This document shows positions 1-5,356 of a stretch of 5,356 nucleotides of DNA, piece after piece (the first letter of the stretch is position 1; each line of letters starts with the position of its first letter). Origin of the DNA: Caulobacteraceae bacterium. Its GTDB lineage: Bacteria; Pseudomonadota; Alphaproteobacteria; Caulobacterales; Caulobacteraceae. Under the pieces are notes generated by a model. The model worked only from the letters and a program-made list of their open reading frames with translations, ran no database searches and was not told the DNA's origin. The stretch is from assembly GCA_003161535.1 (NCBI GenBank), contig PMOM01000170.1, positions 1 to 5,356 on the forward strand, written 5' to 3'. A program made the position numbers and the translations under genes.

Positions 1-54
1 CTGGACATCACCACCTTGGCCGACTGCGTCAAGCAGCGACTCCGGGGCGAATGA
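1..54 (+). CDS. 3' end of an unidentified gene (partial)
   Basis: Reading frame 1 is open from the window edge to a TGA at 52-54 and encodes the last 17 residues, LDITTLADCVKQRLRGE. The peptide looks like a terminal amphipathic helix, but it is too short to name a family. It is supported as coding because its stop lies 9 nt before the Nudix start on the same strand, which is typical operon spacing, and because the Shine-Dalgarno of the next gene abuts the stop. Function unknown. It could also be a chance open stretch. Confidence 0.5.
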   Translation: MDITTLADCVKQRLRGE

Positions 55-59
55 GGAAG
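53..59 (+). promoter_or_regulatory. Ribosome binding site of the Nudix gene
   Basis: GAGGAAG overlaps the preceding TGA stop and lies 4 nt before the ATG at 64. It supports this start and suggests translational coupling with the upstream gene. Confidence 0.6.
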
Positions 60-63
60 TCTT

Positions 64-636
64 ATGCGTGAGCGCCCAACCGCTCGGGTTCTTCTCTTCG
101 ATTCACAGCGGCGCATCCTGCTCATGAAGGGGCGGCTTCCCGGCGATCCGGCCGCCCCTGGGGTTTGGTTCACCATAGGCGGCGGCGTCGAGCCTGGCGA
201 AACGGTGGCCGAGGCGGCGGCCCGGGAGATCTTCGAGGAGACCGGCTTTCTCGATGCGACGCTTGGACCGTTGGCTTGGTTTGAGGAGGTGGTGCTTAGC
301 GATCGAGTGGGGCCATTGCTGTTCAAGAACCACTACCTCATCGCCCATAGCGCCGGCGGGACGCCATCGCGCGAGGGCTGGCGAAACCTCGAGCGCGAAT
401 TTATCGACGATATGCGCTGGTGGAGGCTGGACGAGTTGGCGAAGAGCCAAGAGCTCATATTTCCTCCAGATTTGGCTGACAAGATCGCTCAGGCCCTCCT
501 GGCCCTCGGTTCAGATGACGTTCATCGGATCGAGGCTAGTGGTGATTCATCGCCGCTGCTCCGCCGTGCATCCAACGGTGAGGCGGCGCGTTTGAGACCC
601 AGTCGCCGGAAGGAAATTCCGGCCAAGCAGGAGTAA
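64..636 (+). CDS. Nudix hydrolase
   Basis: Predicted cytoplasmic hydrolase of a nucleoside diphosphate linked to another moiety (190 aa). The full Nudix signature GX5EX7REUXEEXGU is present: G40, E46, R54, E55, E58, E59, G61 and F62. The metal-binding REIFEE helix is intact, so the enzyme should be active with Mg2+ or a similar cation. An N-terminal beta strand (TARVLLFD) precedes it, and the domain runs to about residue 148. The substrate cannot be told from sequence; the layout resembles small MutT/NUDIX proteins of about 145-160 aa. Residues about 150-190 form an extra Arg/Ser/Ala-rich tail with no recognised domain. The ATG at 64 has a good ribosome site. The stop lies 4 nt before the next gene, so the two are probably co-transcribed. 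Family assignment is firm; the exact reaction is unknown. Confidence 0.93.
   Translation: MRERPTARVLLFDSQRRILLMKGRLPGDPAAPGVWFTIGGGVEPGETVAEAAAREIFEETGFLDATLGPLAWFEEVVLSDRVGPLLFKNHYLIAHSAGGTPSREGWRNLEREFIDDMRWWRLDELAKSQELIFPPDLADKIAQALLALGSDDVHRIEASGDSSPLLRRASNGEAARLRPSRRKEIPAKQE
605..623 (+). repeat. 7-bp perfect inverted repeat before the glycine-zipper gene
   Basis: GCCGGAA (605-611) and TTCCGGC (617-623) are perfect reverse complements around a GGAAA loop. The hairpin lies in the last Nudix codons, 5 nt upstream of the AGGAG of the next gene. No T-run follows, so it is not a typical terminator. It could modulate translation or mRNA stability, or be chance. Confidence 0.45.
629..633 (+). 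promoter_or_regulatory. Ribosome binding site of the glycine-zipper gene
   Basis: AGGAG lies 7 nt before the ATG at 641 and is inside the last codons of the Nudix gene, whose TAA follows immediately (634-636). It fixes the start and suggests coupled translation. Confidence 0.75.
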
Positions 637-640
637 TTTC

Positions 641-1339
641 ATGTTGAAGCCTCTGTTGCTCGCCGGCCTTGCGGCGGCGGCGTTCGCCCCCTCCATCGCT
701 GGCGCTCAGCCTCAATGCCCAGGGCAGCACAACAATCGCGTGCTGGGAACCGTGCTCGGCGCGGTTGGCGGAGCCTTCCTAGGCAACGCCATCGGCGAGC
801 ATGGCGGCAAGCCTGGCGGCACGATCATTGGCGGCGTCGCCGGTGGCGTGGTCGGCAACCAGATTGCTGGCGCGGGCGACCACAACTGTGGCGCCAATCG
901 CTACGGCTACTACGACGCCAATGGTCGATGGGTGCCCCGCACCTCCACCGCCTACGGCTACTACGACCCCAACGGTCGATGGGTCGACACCGCGGGTGGC
1001 GGATATGCCTCGCAGGGCTACGCCGCCCCGGCTTACGCCCCTGACTATGGTCGGGACGCCGCCTATTCGGATCGCGACCGCTGGGAGGGCGCGCCTCTGG
1101 ACGTCCGGGCCCGGGAAGACTGGCTCGATCAAGGCATTCGCCGCCGGATCGCCGACGGAAGTCTGGATAACAGCGCAGGTCGCCGCGCCCTTCGGGAGCT
1201 GAGCGACATCCGCCGCATCGATTCCGACTACCGCGGCTACAATGGACGCCTCAGCTACGAGCAGACGGCCGACATTCAGACCCGGCTCGACAGTCTGCGC
1301 GCCAGCATCGCCGCCCAAGGCCCGGCCCGCTCCTACTGA
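641..1339 (+). CDS. Secreted glycine-zipper 2TM-type protein with YGYYD(A/P)NGRWV repeats
   Basis: Envelope protein of 232 aa, function unknown. Residues 1-22 form a signal peptide with a Leu/Ala core and a likely signal peptidase I site after AGA (20-22). There is no lipobox: the first Cys is C26, after the cleavage site. Residues about 36-78 hold two Gly-rich segments with repeated GxxxG spacing (GTVLGAVGG and GGVAGGVVG), the pattern of the glycine-zipper 2TM / 17-kDa antigen-like families, which insert in or associate with the outer membrane. C26 and C83 flank this segment and could form a disulfide. Two 17-residue units with the core YGYYD(A/P)NGRWV follow (about 88-115), then a Tyr/Ala-rich linker. 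A charged, helical C-terminal region (about 145-225) contains R/D/L-rich stretches ending in TRLDSLRASI. The gene follows the Nudix gene by 4 nt and ends just before a strong hairpin. No functional link to the Nudix enzyme is evident. Confidence 0.85.
   Translation: MLKPLLLAGLAAAAFAPSIAGAQPQCPGQHNNRVLGTVLGAVGGAFLGNAIGEHGGKPGGTIIGGVAGGVVGNQIAGAGDHNCGANRYGYYDANGRWVPRTSTAYGYYDPNGRWVDTAGGGYASQGYAAPAYAPDYGRDAAYSDRDRWEGAPLDVRAREDWLDQGIRRRIADGSLDNSAGRRALRELSDIRRIDSDYRGYNGRLSYEQTADIQTRLDSLRASIAAQGPARSY
901..985 (+). repeat. Tandem 51-nt period repeat inside the glycine-zipper gene
   Basis: The 34-nt blocks 901-934 and 952-985 are offset by exactly 51 nt (17 codons) and differ at only three positions. 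Two of the differences are synonymous and one changes Ala to Pro. Both encode YGYYDxNGRWV. The near-identity of the DNA suggests a recent in-frame duplication. Confidence 0.9.
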
Positions 1340-1357
1340 TCCGTCGCTGGCGGTTCC

Positions 1358-1395
1358 AAGAGGCCCACCCCCTCGATAGTCGGGGTGGGCCTCTT
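1358..1395 (+). terminator. Rho-independent terminator, probably bidirectional
   Basis: AAGAGGCCCACCCC (1358-1371) pairs perfectly over 14 bp with GGGGTGGGCCTCTT (1382-1395) around a 10-nt loop. It starts 18 nt after the glycine-zipper stop and lies about 80 nt from the end of the convergent thioesterase gene. The arms end in AAG/CTT, and only a weak T-rich stretch (CTTCCCATTT) follows on the + strand. The stem is strong, but the U-tract is poor in both directions. Confidence 0.8.
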
Positions 1396-1473
1396 CCCAT
1401 TTGGCCCATCTCGACGGCGCCGCGGCCATGCGCGAGTGGCCGGCGGTCAGCGCCGGAACCCAAGGCGCCAGGG

Positions 1474-1929
1474 TCACGTTCGTTGGCGCAGCTTCTTGAC
1501 GATGCCCGAGAAGGTCATCAGTGGTCGCCCGCCGCAGGACACCAGGCCACGCAGGAAGACCAAGGAGCCGCCGGCTCGCACCACCTCCCCGGTCGCTTCG
1601 ATCAGCTCGCCCTCGCGGGCGGCGTCAATGAACTCTCCGTTGAGCGAGGCGGTCACCGAACCGCCTCCCTCGAGAGCTTCGCCGCCGATGCAGAACAAGG
1701 CGTAGTCGGCGAAGGTCAACAGGCAGCCACCGTGGATGAAGCCACTGCCGTTCATGTGTTTGGCCTCGGCGCGGAAGGCGCAGACCATCGTCCCGTTCTC
1801 GGCCCGCCGGCAATAAAAGGGGCCCGACAGGAGCTCATAGGGGTCAGCGCTCCAGATGCGCCACCCGGCCCACTCGCCCGAGGTCACCTCAATGGGGACC
1901 CATGGGGCATCCGCGTCGCCGCCGTCCAT
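1474..1929 (-). CDS. PaaI-type hotdog-fold acyl-CoA thioesterase
   Basis: Predicted cytoplasmic thioesterase of 151 aa that would hydrolyse an acyl-CoA or aryl-CoA thioester. The hotdog active-site segment is clear: NGSGFIHGG (60-68) followed by TFAD (72-75). N60 and D75 have the same 15-residue spacing as the catalytic-site N46 and D61 of E. coli PaaI as I recall that sequence, and HGG matches the conserved helix start. Beta strands follow (SVTASLNGEF, LIEATGEVVRAG, LVFLRGLV), and the protein ends at KKLRQRT. The ATG at 1929 is chosen because an AAGGA lies about 12 nt upstream and 151 aa is a normal family length. The frame stays open upstream to 2064, but that extension (MSASRAMAAW...) would run into the divergent acyl-CoA dehydrogenase and shows no domain. 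It faces that gene across 115 nt, which fits a shared role in acyl-CoA metabolism. Substrate unknown. Confidence 0.88.
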   Translation of the reverse strand: MDGGDADAPWVPIEVTSGEWAGWRIWSADPYELLSGPFYCRRAENGTMVCAFRAEAKHMNGSGFIHGGCLLTFADYALFCIGGEALEGGGSVTASLNGEFIDAAREGELIEATGEVVRAGGSLVFLRGLVSCGGRPLMTFSGIVKKLRQRT

Positions 1930-1943
1930 GCAAAATCCGTTCC

Positions 1944-1974
1944 TTGACGCCAACCAGAGCCGCTTTGCTAGATG
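1944..1974 (+). promoter_or_regulatory. Putative housekeeping promoter of the acyl-CoA dehydrogenase gene
   Basis: TTGACGC (1944-1950) matches the Caulobacter-type -35 element, and GCTAGATG (1967-1974) matches most of the GCTANAWC -10 element. The gap of 16 nt between the two motifs is slightly longer than usual. Transcription would begin near 1980, about 65 nt before the preferred ATG at 2045. The -35 side overlaps the leader of the divergent thioesterase gene. No convincing promoter was found for the opposite strand. Confidence 0.45.
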
Positions 1975-2026
1975 ATGCTGGCCTAATGGGACGGGCCGGG
2001 AGATCATGCAAGCGCTCCCAGCCTGC

Positions 2027-2033
2027 AAGGAAA
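2027..2033 (+). promoter_or_regulatory. Ribosome binding site deciding the acyl-CoA dehydrogenase start
   Basis: AAGGAAA lies 11 nt before the ATG at 2045. The earlier in-frame ATG at 2006 has only GGGAG three nt upstream, which is too close, so 2045 is preferred. Confidence 0.5.
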
Positions 2034-2044
2034 CCCAAGCCGCC

Positions 2045-3193
2045 ATGGCCCTGGATGCCGACACTCGCGATCAGCTCATCAACACCGTCCGGCGATTCGT
2101 CGCTGAACGGCTCCGGCCCATCGAGGCGCGCGTGGCCGAGGACGACGCCATCCCCGAGGACGTGCTGGCCGAAATGCGGGCGCTGGGGCTCTATGGTCTC
2201 TCCATTCCAGAGGCCTATGGCGGCCTGGGCCTGACCATGGAGGACGAGTGCCTGGTGGCCATCGAGCTTGGCCGCGCCAGCCCCGCCTTCCGCTCCGCCT
2301 TCGGCACCAACGTCGGTATCGGCAGCCAGGGCCTGGTGATGTTTGGCGCCGACGAACAGAAGGCCAAGTGGCTTCCCGCAATCGCCTCTGGCGAGATCGT
2401 TACTTCCTTCGCCCTGACCGAATCGGAGGCGGGCTCCGACAGCGCCGCGGTGCAGACCCGCGCGGTGCTGGACGGCGACGCTTATGTGCTCAATGGCGCC
2501 AAGCGTTACATCACCAACGCCAACAAGGCCGGGTTGTTCACCGTCATGGCGCGCACCAACCCAGACATCAAAGGCGCCGGAGGGGTTTCGGCGTTCCTCG
2601 TTCCAAGCCGGCTTCCGGGTCTGTCGGTCGGCAAGCCCGAAAAGAAGATGGGCCAGCAGGGCGCGCACATTTGCGACGTCAATTTCGACAACGTCCGGGT
2701 GCCTGTTGAAAACCGTTTGGGCGCCGAGGGCGAGGGCTTCAAGGTCGCCATGCAGGTGCTCGATCGCGGGCGGCTGCACATTTCCGCCGTGTGCGTGGGG
2801 GTGGCCGAACGCCTGCTTGCCGATTGCGTCGCCTATGCCGCCGAGCGCAAGCAGTTTGGGCAGGCCATCGCCGGCTTTCAGCTCATCCAGGGGATGATCG
2901 CCGATTCCAAGACAGAAGCCATGGCCGCCCGCGCGCTGACCCTGGAGACCGCCCGCAAGCGCGACGCCGGCCACACCGTCACCCTCGAGGCCGCGGCCGC
3001 CAAATACTACGCCTCCGAGATGGTCGGCCGCGTCGCCGACCGCGCGGTGCAGATCTTCGGCGGCGCCGGCTATGTCGCCGATCACGGCATCGAGCGCCTC
3101 TACCGCGATGTTCGCATCTTCCGCATCTATGAAGGCACCAGCCAGATCCAACAGGTCGTCATCGCCCGCGAAACAATGAAGCGAGGCGGCTAA
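2045..3193 (+). CDS. Acyl-CoA dehydrogenase
   Basis: FAD-dependent enzyme (382 aa) that introduces the alpha-beta double bond in an acyl-CoA and passes electrons to electron-transfer flavoprotein, as in fatty-acid or branched-chain amino-acid breakdown. The order is the usual one: N-terminal helical domain (about 1-115), central beta domain with the signature ALTESEAGSD (123-132) that contacts FAD, and C-terminal helical domain (about 235-382) with RKQFG (268-272) and QIFGGAGY (336-343). The catalytic base is present as E363 in IYEGTSQIQ, the same place as Glu376 of medium-chain acyl-CoA dehydrogenase rather than the alternative position of the isovaleryl type. Length is normal and the gene is intact. 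Chain-length preference cannot be read from sequence. An in-frame ATG at 2006 would add 13 residues (MQALPACKETQAA), but homologues typically begin MALD-like, which supports 2045. A thioesterase is divergent upstream; a two-component system converges from downstream. Confidence 0.94.
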   Translation: MALDADTRDQLINTVRRFVAERLRPIEARVAEDDAIPEDVLAEMRALGLYGLSIPEAYGGLGLTMEDECLVAIELGRASPAFRSAFGTNVGIGSQGLVMFGADEQKAKWLPAIASGEIVTSFALTESEAGSDSAAVQTRAVLDGDAYVLNGAKRYITNANKAGLFTVMARTNPDIKGAGGVSAFLVPSRLPGLSVGKPEKKMGQQGAHICDVNFDNVRVPVENRLGAEGEGFKVAMQVLDRGRLHISAVCVGVAERLLADCVAYAAERKQFGQAIAGFQLIQGMIADSKTEAMAARALTLETARKRDAGHTVTLEAAAAKYYASEMVGRVADRAVQIFGGAGYVADHGIERLYRDVRIFRIYEGTSQIQQVVIARETMKRGG

Positions 3194-3225
3194 GCACGTC
3201 GGCCGTCAGGTTCATCTCGGCGGCG

Positions 3226-3251
3226 ACCCGCGTTTGCTAGCGCGAGGTTTT
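3226..3251 (+). terminator. Possible terminator after the acyl-CoA dehydrogenase gene
   Basis: ACCCGCG (3226-3232) can pair with CGCGaGGT (3241-3248), giving seven pairs with one bulged A and an 8-nt loop. The T at 3248 starts a run of four Ts (3248-3251). It lies 32 nt past the stop, in the short gap before the convergent response regulator. The stem is short, so this is a moderate call. Confidence 0.4.
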
Positions 3252-3254
3252 CCG

Positions 3255-3869
3255 TCACGTGACCCCGGTTTCAATCGCTAAACGCACCAGATCCGCCGTG
3301 CGGGAGACGCCGAGCTTGGACTTGATCTGGCTGCAGCTATTGGCCACCGTCTTATAGCCGACGCCGACCTCCTCGGCGATCTCGCCCAGGCTCGAGCCCT
3401 TGGCCAGCAGCCGCATGATCTCCAGCTCCCGCGGCGCCAGGTTGGCGAAGCCTGGCGGCGGGCCGGGGCCCTGAACGGCGAGGGTCTGGGCGAGTTCCGC
3501 CTCCACATAGCGGCCGCCGGCGAGCACCCGCTTGACCGCGGTGAGAAGCTCGTCGGGTGAGATGTTCTTGGTGGCGTAACCAGACGCGCCCGCCTCCAGG
3601 GCGCGGCGGATGTACAGGGGTTCGGCGTGCATCGACAGCACCAGCACCGGGCCGGCGTTCATTTGGATGATCCGGCGCAGGAGCTCCAGACCCCCGAGGC
3701 CAGGCAGATTGAGGTCCAGGATGATGAGCTCGATCTTTCTTGACCGCAGGATCGCCAGGGCGTCGCGGCCGCTCGCCGCTTCGAGAATCTCGGCGTCGAG
3801 CACGGTGGTCAGCAGGCGCTTGACGCCGGCGCGCACCAAAGCGTGATCCTCGATGAGCAGAATGGTCAT
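3255..3869 (-). CDS. NarL/FixJ-family response regulator
   Basis: DNA-binding response regulator of 204 aa, the partner of the histidine kinase encoded just upstream. The receiver domain (1-120) has the acidic pair E7/D8, phospho-acceptor D52 in LDLNLPG, switch residue S79 and conserved K101. A short Gly/Pro-rich linker (134-140) leads to a LuxR-type helix-turn-helix (about 142-200) with LAPRELEIMRLLAKG and the recognition helix around YKTVANSCSQIKSKLGV. All key residues are intact, so phosphorylation by the kinase should drive dimerisation and DNA binding. The ATG at 3869 overlaps the kinase stop as ATGA, and the protein then begins directly at the MTILLIEDH strand. An upstream in-frame ATG at 3935 would add 22 residues without receiver character and is rejected. 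The layout resembles MoxX-type regulators of alphaproteobacteria; targets are unknown. Confidence 0.93.
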   Translation of the reverse strand: MTILLIEDHALVRAGVKRLLTTVLDAEILEAASGRDALAILRSRKIELIILDLNLPGLGGLELLRRIIQMNAGPVLVLSMHAEPLYIRRALEAGASGYATKNISPDELLTAVKRVLAGGRYVEAELAQTLAVQGPGPPPGFANLAPRELEIMRLLAKGSSLGEIAEEVGVGYKTVANSCSQIKSKLGVSRTADLVRLAIETGVT

Positions 3870-5215
3870 ATCGCCGCCGTCTCGTCGCGCTCGAGGATAG
3901 CGTCGGCCAGCGGCAGCCGGGCCGTGATCGTCCATCCCCGGCCCGCCTCTCCGCGATCGATGGATAGCTCGCCCCCTACCGAGGAGACCCGCTCGCGCAT
4001 GCCGACCAAGCCGAACCCTGCGGGACCGGGCATCGTCGCGCCGGCGCCGTCATCGGCGATCGTCGCCGTCACCGTTCCATCGCTTGGAGGCGTGATCTCG
4101 ATGCGAACCTTGTGCGGCCGGCCGTGACGAACGGCATTGTTCAGGCCCTCCTGAACGATTCGATAGAGGGTTTCACGCAAGATCTGCGGCAGGCTCTCGT
4201 CGCGGTCCAGACAAAGTTCGAAGTCGATCCCCGGCCTTCTCGCGCGCCAGAAGGCGACCAGCTCGGCGATTGCCGCAGCTAGGCCTAGTTCGACAATCTG
4301 GGTCGGGCGCAGTCGGCCAAGGATGTCGCGCACCAAATTCTGCATGTGCGCAACCGCCGTTTCGATGGCGTCGACCTGTTCGATGACCTTCTGGCTCGCG
4401 CCTTCCTCGACGAAACGCCGGATCATCGCCGCGTCGACCTTGACCGCGAAAAGGTGCGGCCCGATTTCGTCGTGCAGATCGCGCGCCAGATCGGCGCGTT
4501 CCTCATCCTGCAAGGTGCGCAGCTGCTCTTCCAGGCCAAGGTTGCGCGCCTGCATGACGCCCAGCCGTTCGGTCATCTGGTTGACGCCTCGGCCGAGGCG
4601 CACGAGTTCGGCCGGCCCCTCCTCGCGTACGCGCGCCTCATAGTCGCCAGAACCGATGCGGCGAAAAGCGGCCGTGAAATGCGCCAGGGGCCGCAAGGCG
4701 CGCCCGGCGGTCAGCCAGACGAGCAGCGAGCCGGCCGCCAGCGAGGCGGCCAGGACCGCCGCCAAGTCGATGAACTCCGCCCACACCGCGCCGATGTCAT
4801 TGGCGAACACCGGCTCGAGGACCAGATCGCGGTAGCCGCCCAAGGGTGTCGCCACCCTCACAGCCGAAACGGGAAACCCGAACGCGGCGGCGAACCAGGC
4901 CGGCGCCCTTCGGGCGTGCAACGGTCGCGACCGCAAGACCTCTCGCCCAGCGGTGTCATGGAGGACCGCCGTGAGGTGCCGATCGCCATCGAAGGCGAGC
5001 ACGAGGCGGCGCAGGTCCCGCGCCGGGTGGCTCGAGGCCGGCAAGTCCTCCAAGGCGTCGGCGATAGTGTGTCGGCCGCCCATGAGCGCCGCGCCAAGCT
5101 CCTCGCGCAGGGCCAGACGAGCCTGCCATCCGGCCACAGCGACGCCGGTCATCGAACCTAGAACGAAGACCAGCGCGATCGCACAGACAACCCTGAGACG
5201 CAGAGACATGGCCAT
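3866..5215 (-). CDS. Membrane sensor histidine kinase, HisKA_3 type, MoxY-like
   Basis: Inner-membrane sensor kinase of 449 aa that would autophosphorylate and pass phosphate to the overlapping regulator. Domains in order: transmembrane helix about 8-29; periplasmic sensor about 31-148, rich in charged residues, with AFDGDRH, PAWFAAAFG and a C-terminal stretch IGAVWAEF resembling the LapD/MoxY N-terminal domain; second helix about 150-170; HAMP linker 171-222 with RPL and GDYEARV; dimerisation/phosphoacceptor segment with DLHDEIG (phospho-His H248). The HATPase domain follows, with N box QEGLNNAVRHG (E356, N360), G1 ADDGAGA and G2 GFGLVGMRERV. All catalytic motifs are intact. The start at 5215 is preceded by a G-rich stretch (GGGGG, 7 nt away); ATG at 5209 is an equal alternative that removes two residues. 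The ATGA overlap with the regulator implies coupled translation. The signal sensed is unknown. Likeness to MoxY, the methanol-oxidation kinase, is by family only. Confidence 0.92.
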   Translation of the reverse strand: MAMSLRLRVVCAIALVFVLGSMTGVAVAGWQARLALREELGAALMGGRHTIADALEDLPASSHPARDLRRLVLAFDGDRHLTAVLHDTAGREVLRSRPLHARRAPAWFAAAFGFPVSAVRVATPLGGYRDLVLEPVFANDIGAVWAEFIDLAAVLAASLAAGSLLVWLTAGRALRPLAHFTAAFRRIGSGDYEARVREEGPAELVRLGRGVNQMTERLGVMQARNLGLEEQLRTLQDEERADLARDLHDEIGPHLFAVKVDAAMIRRFVEEGASQKVIEQVDAIETAVAHMQNLVRDILGRLRPTQIVELGLAAAIAELVAFWRARRPGIDFELCLDRDESLPQILRETLYRIVQEGLNNAVRHGRPHKVRIEITPPSDGTVTATIADDGAGATMPGPAGFGLVGMRERVSSVGGELSIDRGEAGRGWTITARLPLADAILERDETAAI

Positions 5216-5253
5216 GCTCTAGCCCCCAGATAGCCACGGTCACAGGGCAAGCG

Positions 5254-5294
5254 TCCCGATTGGGAGAATTTCCCGGCGAGATCGGGAATTTTGG
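5254..5294. promoter_or_regulatory. Cluster of TCCC/GGGA repeats upstream of the kinase gene
   Basis: Within 41 nt occur TCCCGATTGGGA (5254-5265), a GGGA..TCCC pair (5262-5274), TTCCCG followed by CGGGAA (5270-5288) around 7 nt, and a final TTTTGGG (5289-5294 area). These short inverted and near-repeated blocks lie 39-79 nt before the kinase start, where a regulator binding site would be expected. They also lie in the only AT-enriched patch of the region (GAATTT, GGAATTTT). A role as operator, for instance for autoregulation by the partner response regulator, is inference. Confidence 0.35.
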
Positions 5295-5356
5295 GCATGT
5301 GCGGGCGCGACCCACGCCGCCTAAGTGGCGCGTTTCCAGCCAACGGAGTCTCGCCG

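Noticed and set aside
779..1477. Antisense open frame of 232 codons opposite the glycine-zipper gene
   Set aside because: Low-complexity Val/Gly/Ala translation; it also crosses the terminator hairpin. A shadow of GC-rich repeats.
1483..1947. Plus-strand open frame of 154 codons over the thioesterase
   Set aside because: No recognisable motif, and it overlaps the thioesterase with intact PaaI active-site residues on the other strand.
1930..2064. N-terminal extension of the thioesterase frame up to an ATG at 2064
   Set aside because: It would overlap the dehydrogenase start and its promoter, has no domain content, and the ATG at 1929 gives a normal family length.
1889..3151. Long antisense open frame of 420 codons opposite the acyl-CoA dehydrogenase
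   Set aside because: Its protein is Gly/Ala/His-rich without any domain, and it mirrors a clearly coding, conserved gene. Such frames arise from GC-rich third positions.
3870..3935. Upstream extension of the response regulator to an ATG at 3935
   Set aside because: The added residues (MDDHGPAAAG...) are not receiver-like, while the ATGA overlap at 3866-3869 gives the standard start just before the first receiver strand.
4346..5161. Antisense open frame of 271 codons opposite the kinase gene
   Set aside because: Arg/Gln/Glu-rich translation with no domain; it lies wholly within a gene whose motifs are all intact.

Overview
The window looks like chromosomal DNA of a GC-rich alphaproteobacterium, most likely Caulobacteraceae (Caulobacter or Phenylobacterium type). 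This rests on the GC-rich third positions, the protein styles (a glycine-zipper protein with a helical C-terminal region, a MoxY-like kinase), and a promoter resembling the Caulobacter housekeeping consensus ahead of the acyl-CoA dehydrogenase. The genus assignment is inference. No tRNA, rRNA, CRISPR array or mobile element was seen.

Left part (1-1395, + strand): the last 17 codons of an unidentified gene are followed, 9 nt later, by an intact Nudix hydrolase. Only 4 nt after its stop comes a secreted glycine-zipper protein. The three look co-transcribed, and the block closes with a perfect 14-bp hairpin at 1358-1395.

Middle part (1474-3193): a PaaI-type hotdog acyl-CoA thioesterase (- strand) and an acyl-CoA dehydrogenase (+ strand) are divergent and share a 115-nt intergenic region. 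One protein oxidises acyl-CoA and the other hydrolyses acyl-CoA-type thioesters, so joint work in fatty-acid or related acyl-CoA breakdown is plausible.

Right part (3255-5356, - strand): a two-component system with the membrane histidine kinase first and a NarL/FixJ response regulator second, joined by an ATGA start/stop overlap. The kinase N-terminal part resembles the LapD/MoxY periplasmic sensor type. The 141 nt upstream of the kinase hold a cluster of TCCC/GGGA repeats that could be an operator. The regulated genes are not evident in the window.

Most of the window is ordinary, intact housekeeping or accessory metabolism. I see no convincing new system. The points most worth a second look are the repeat cluster upstream of the kinase, the hairpin between the Nudix and glycine-zipper genes, and the tandem YGYYD(A/P)NGRWV repeat.
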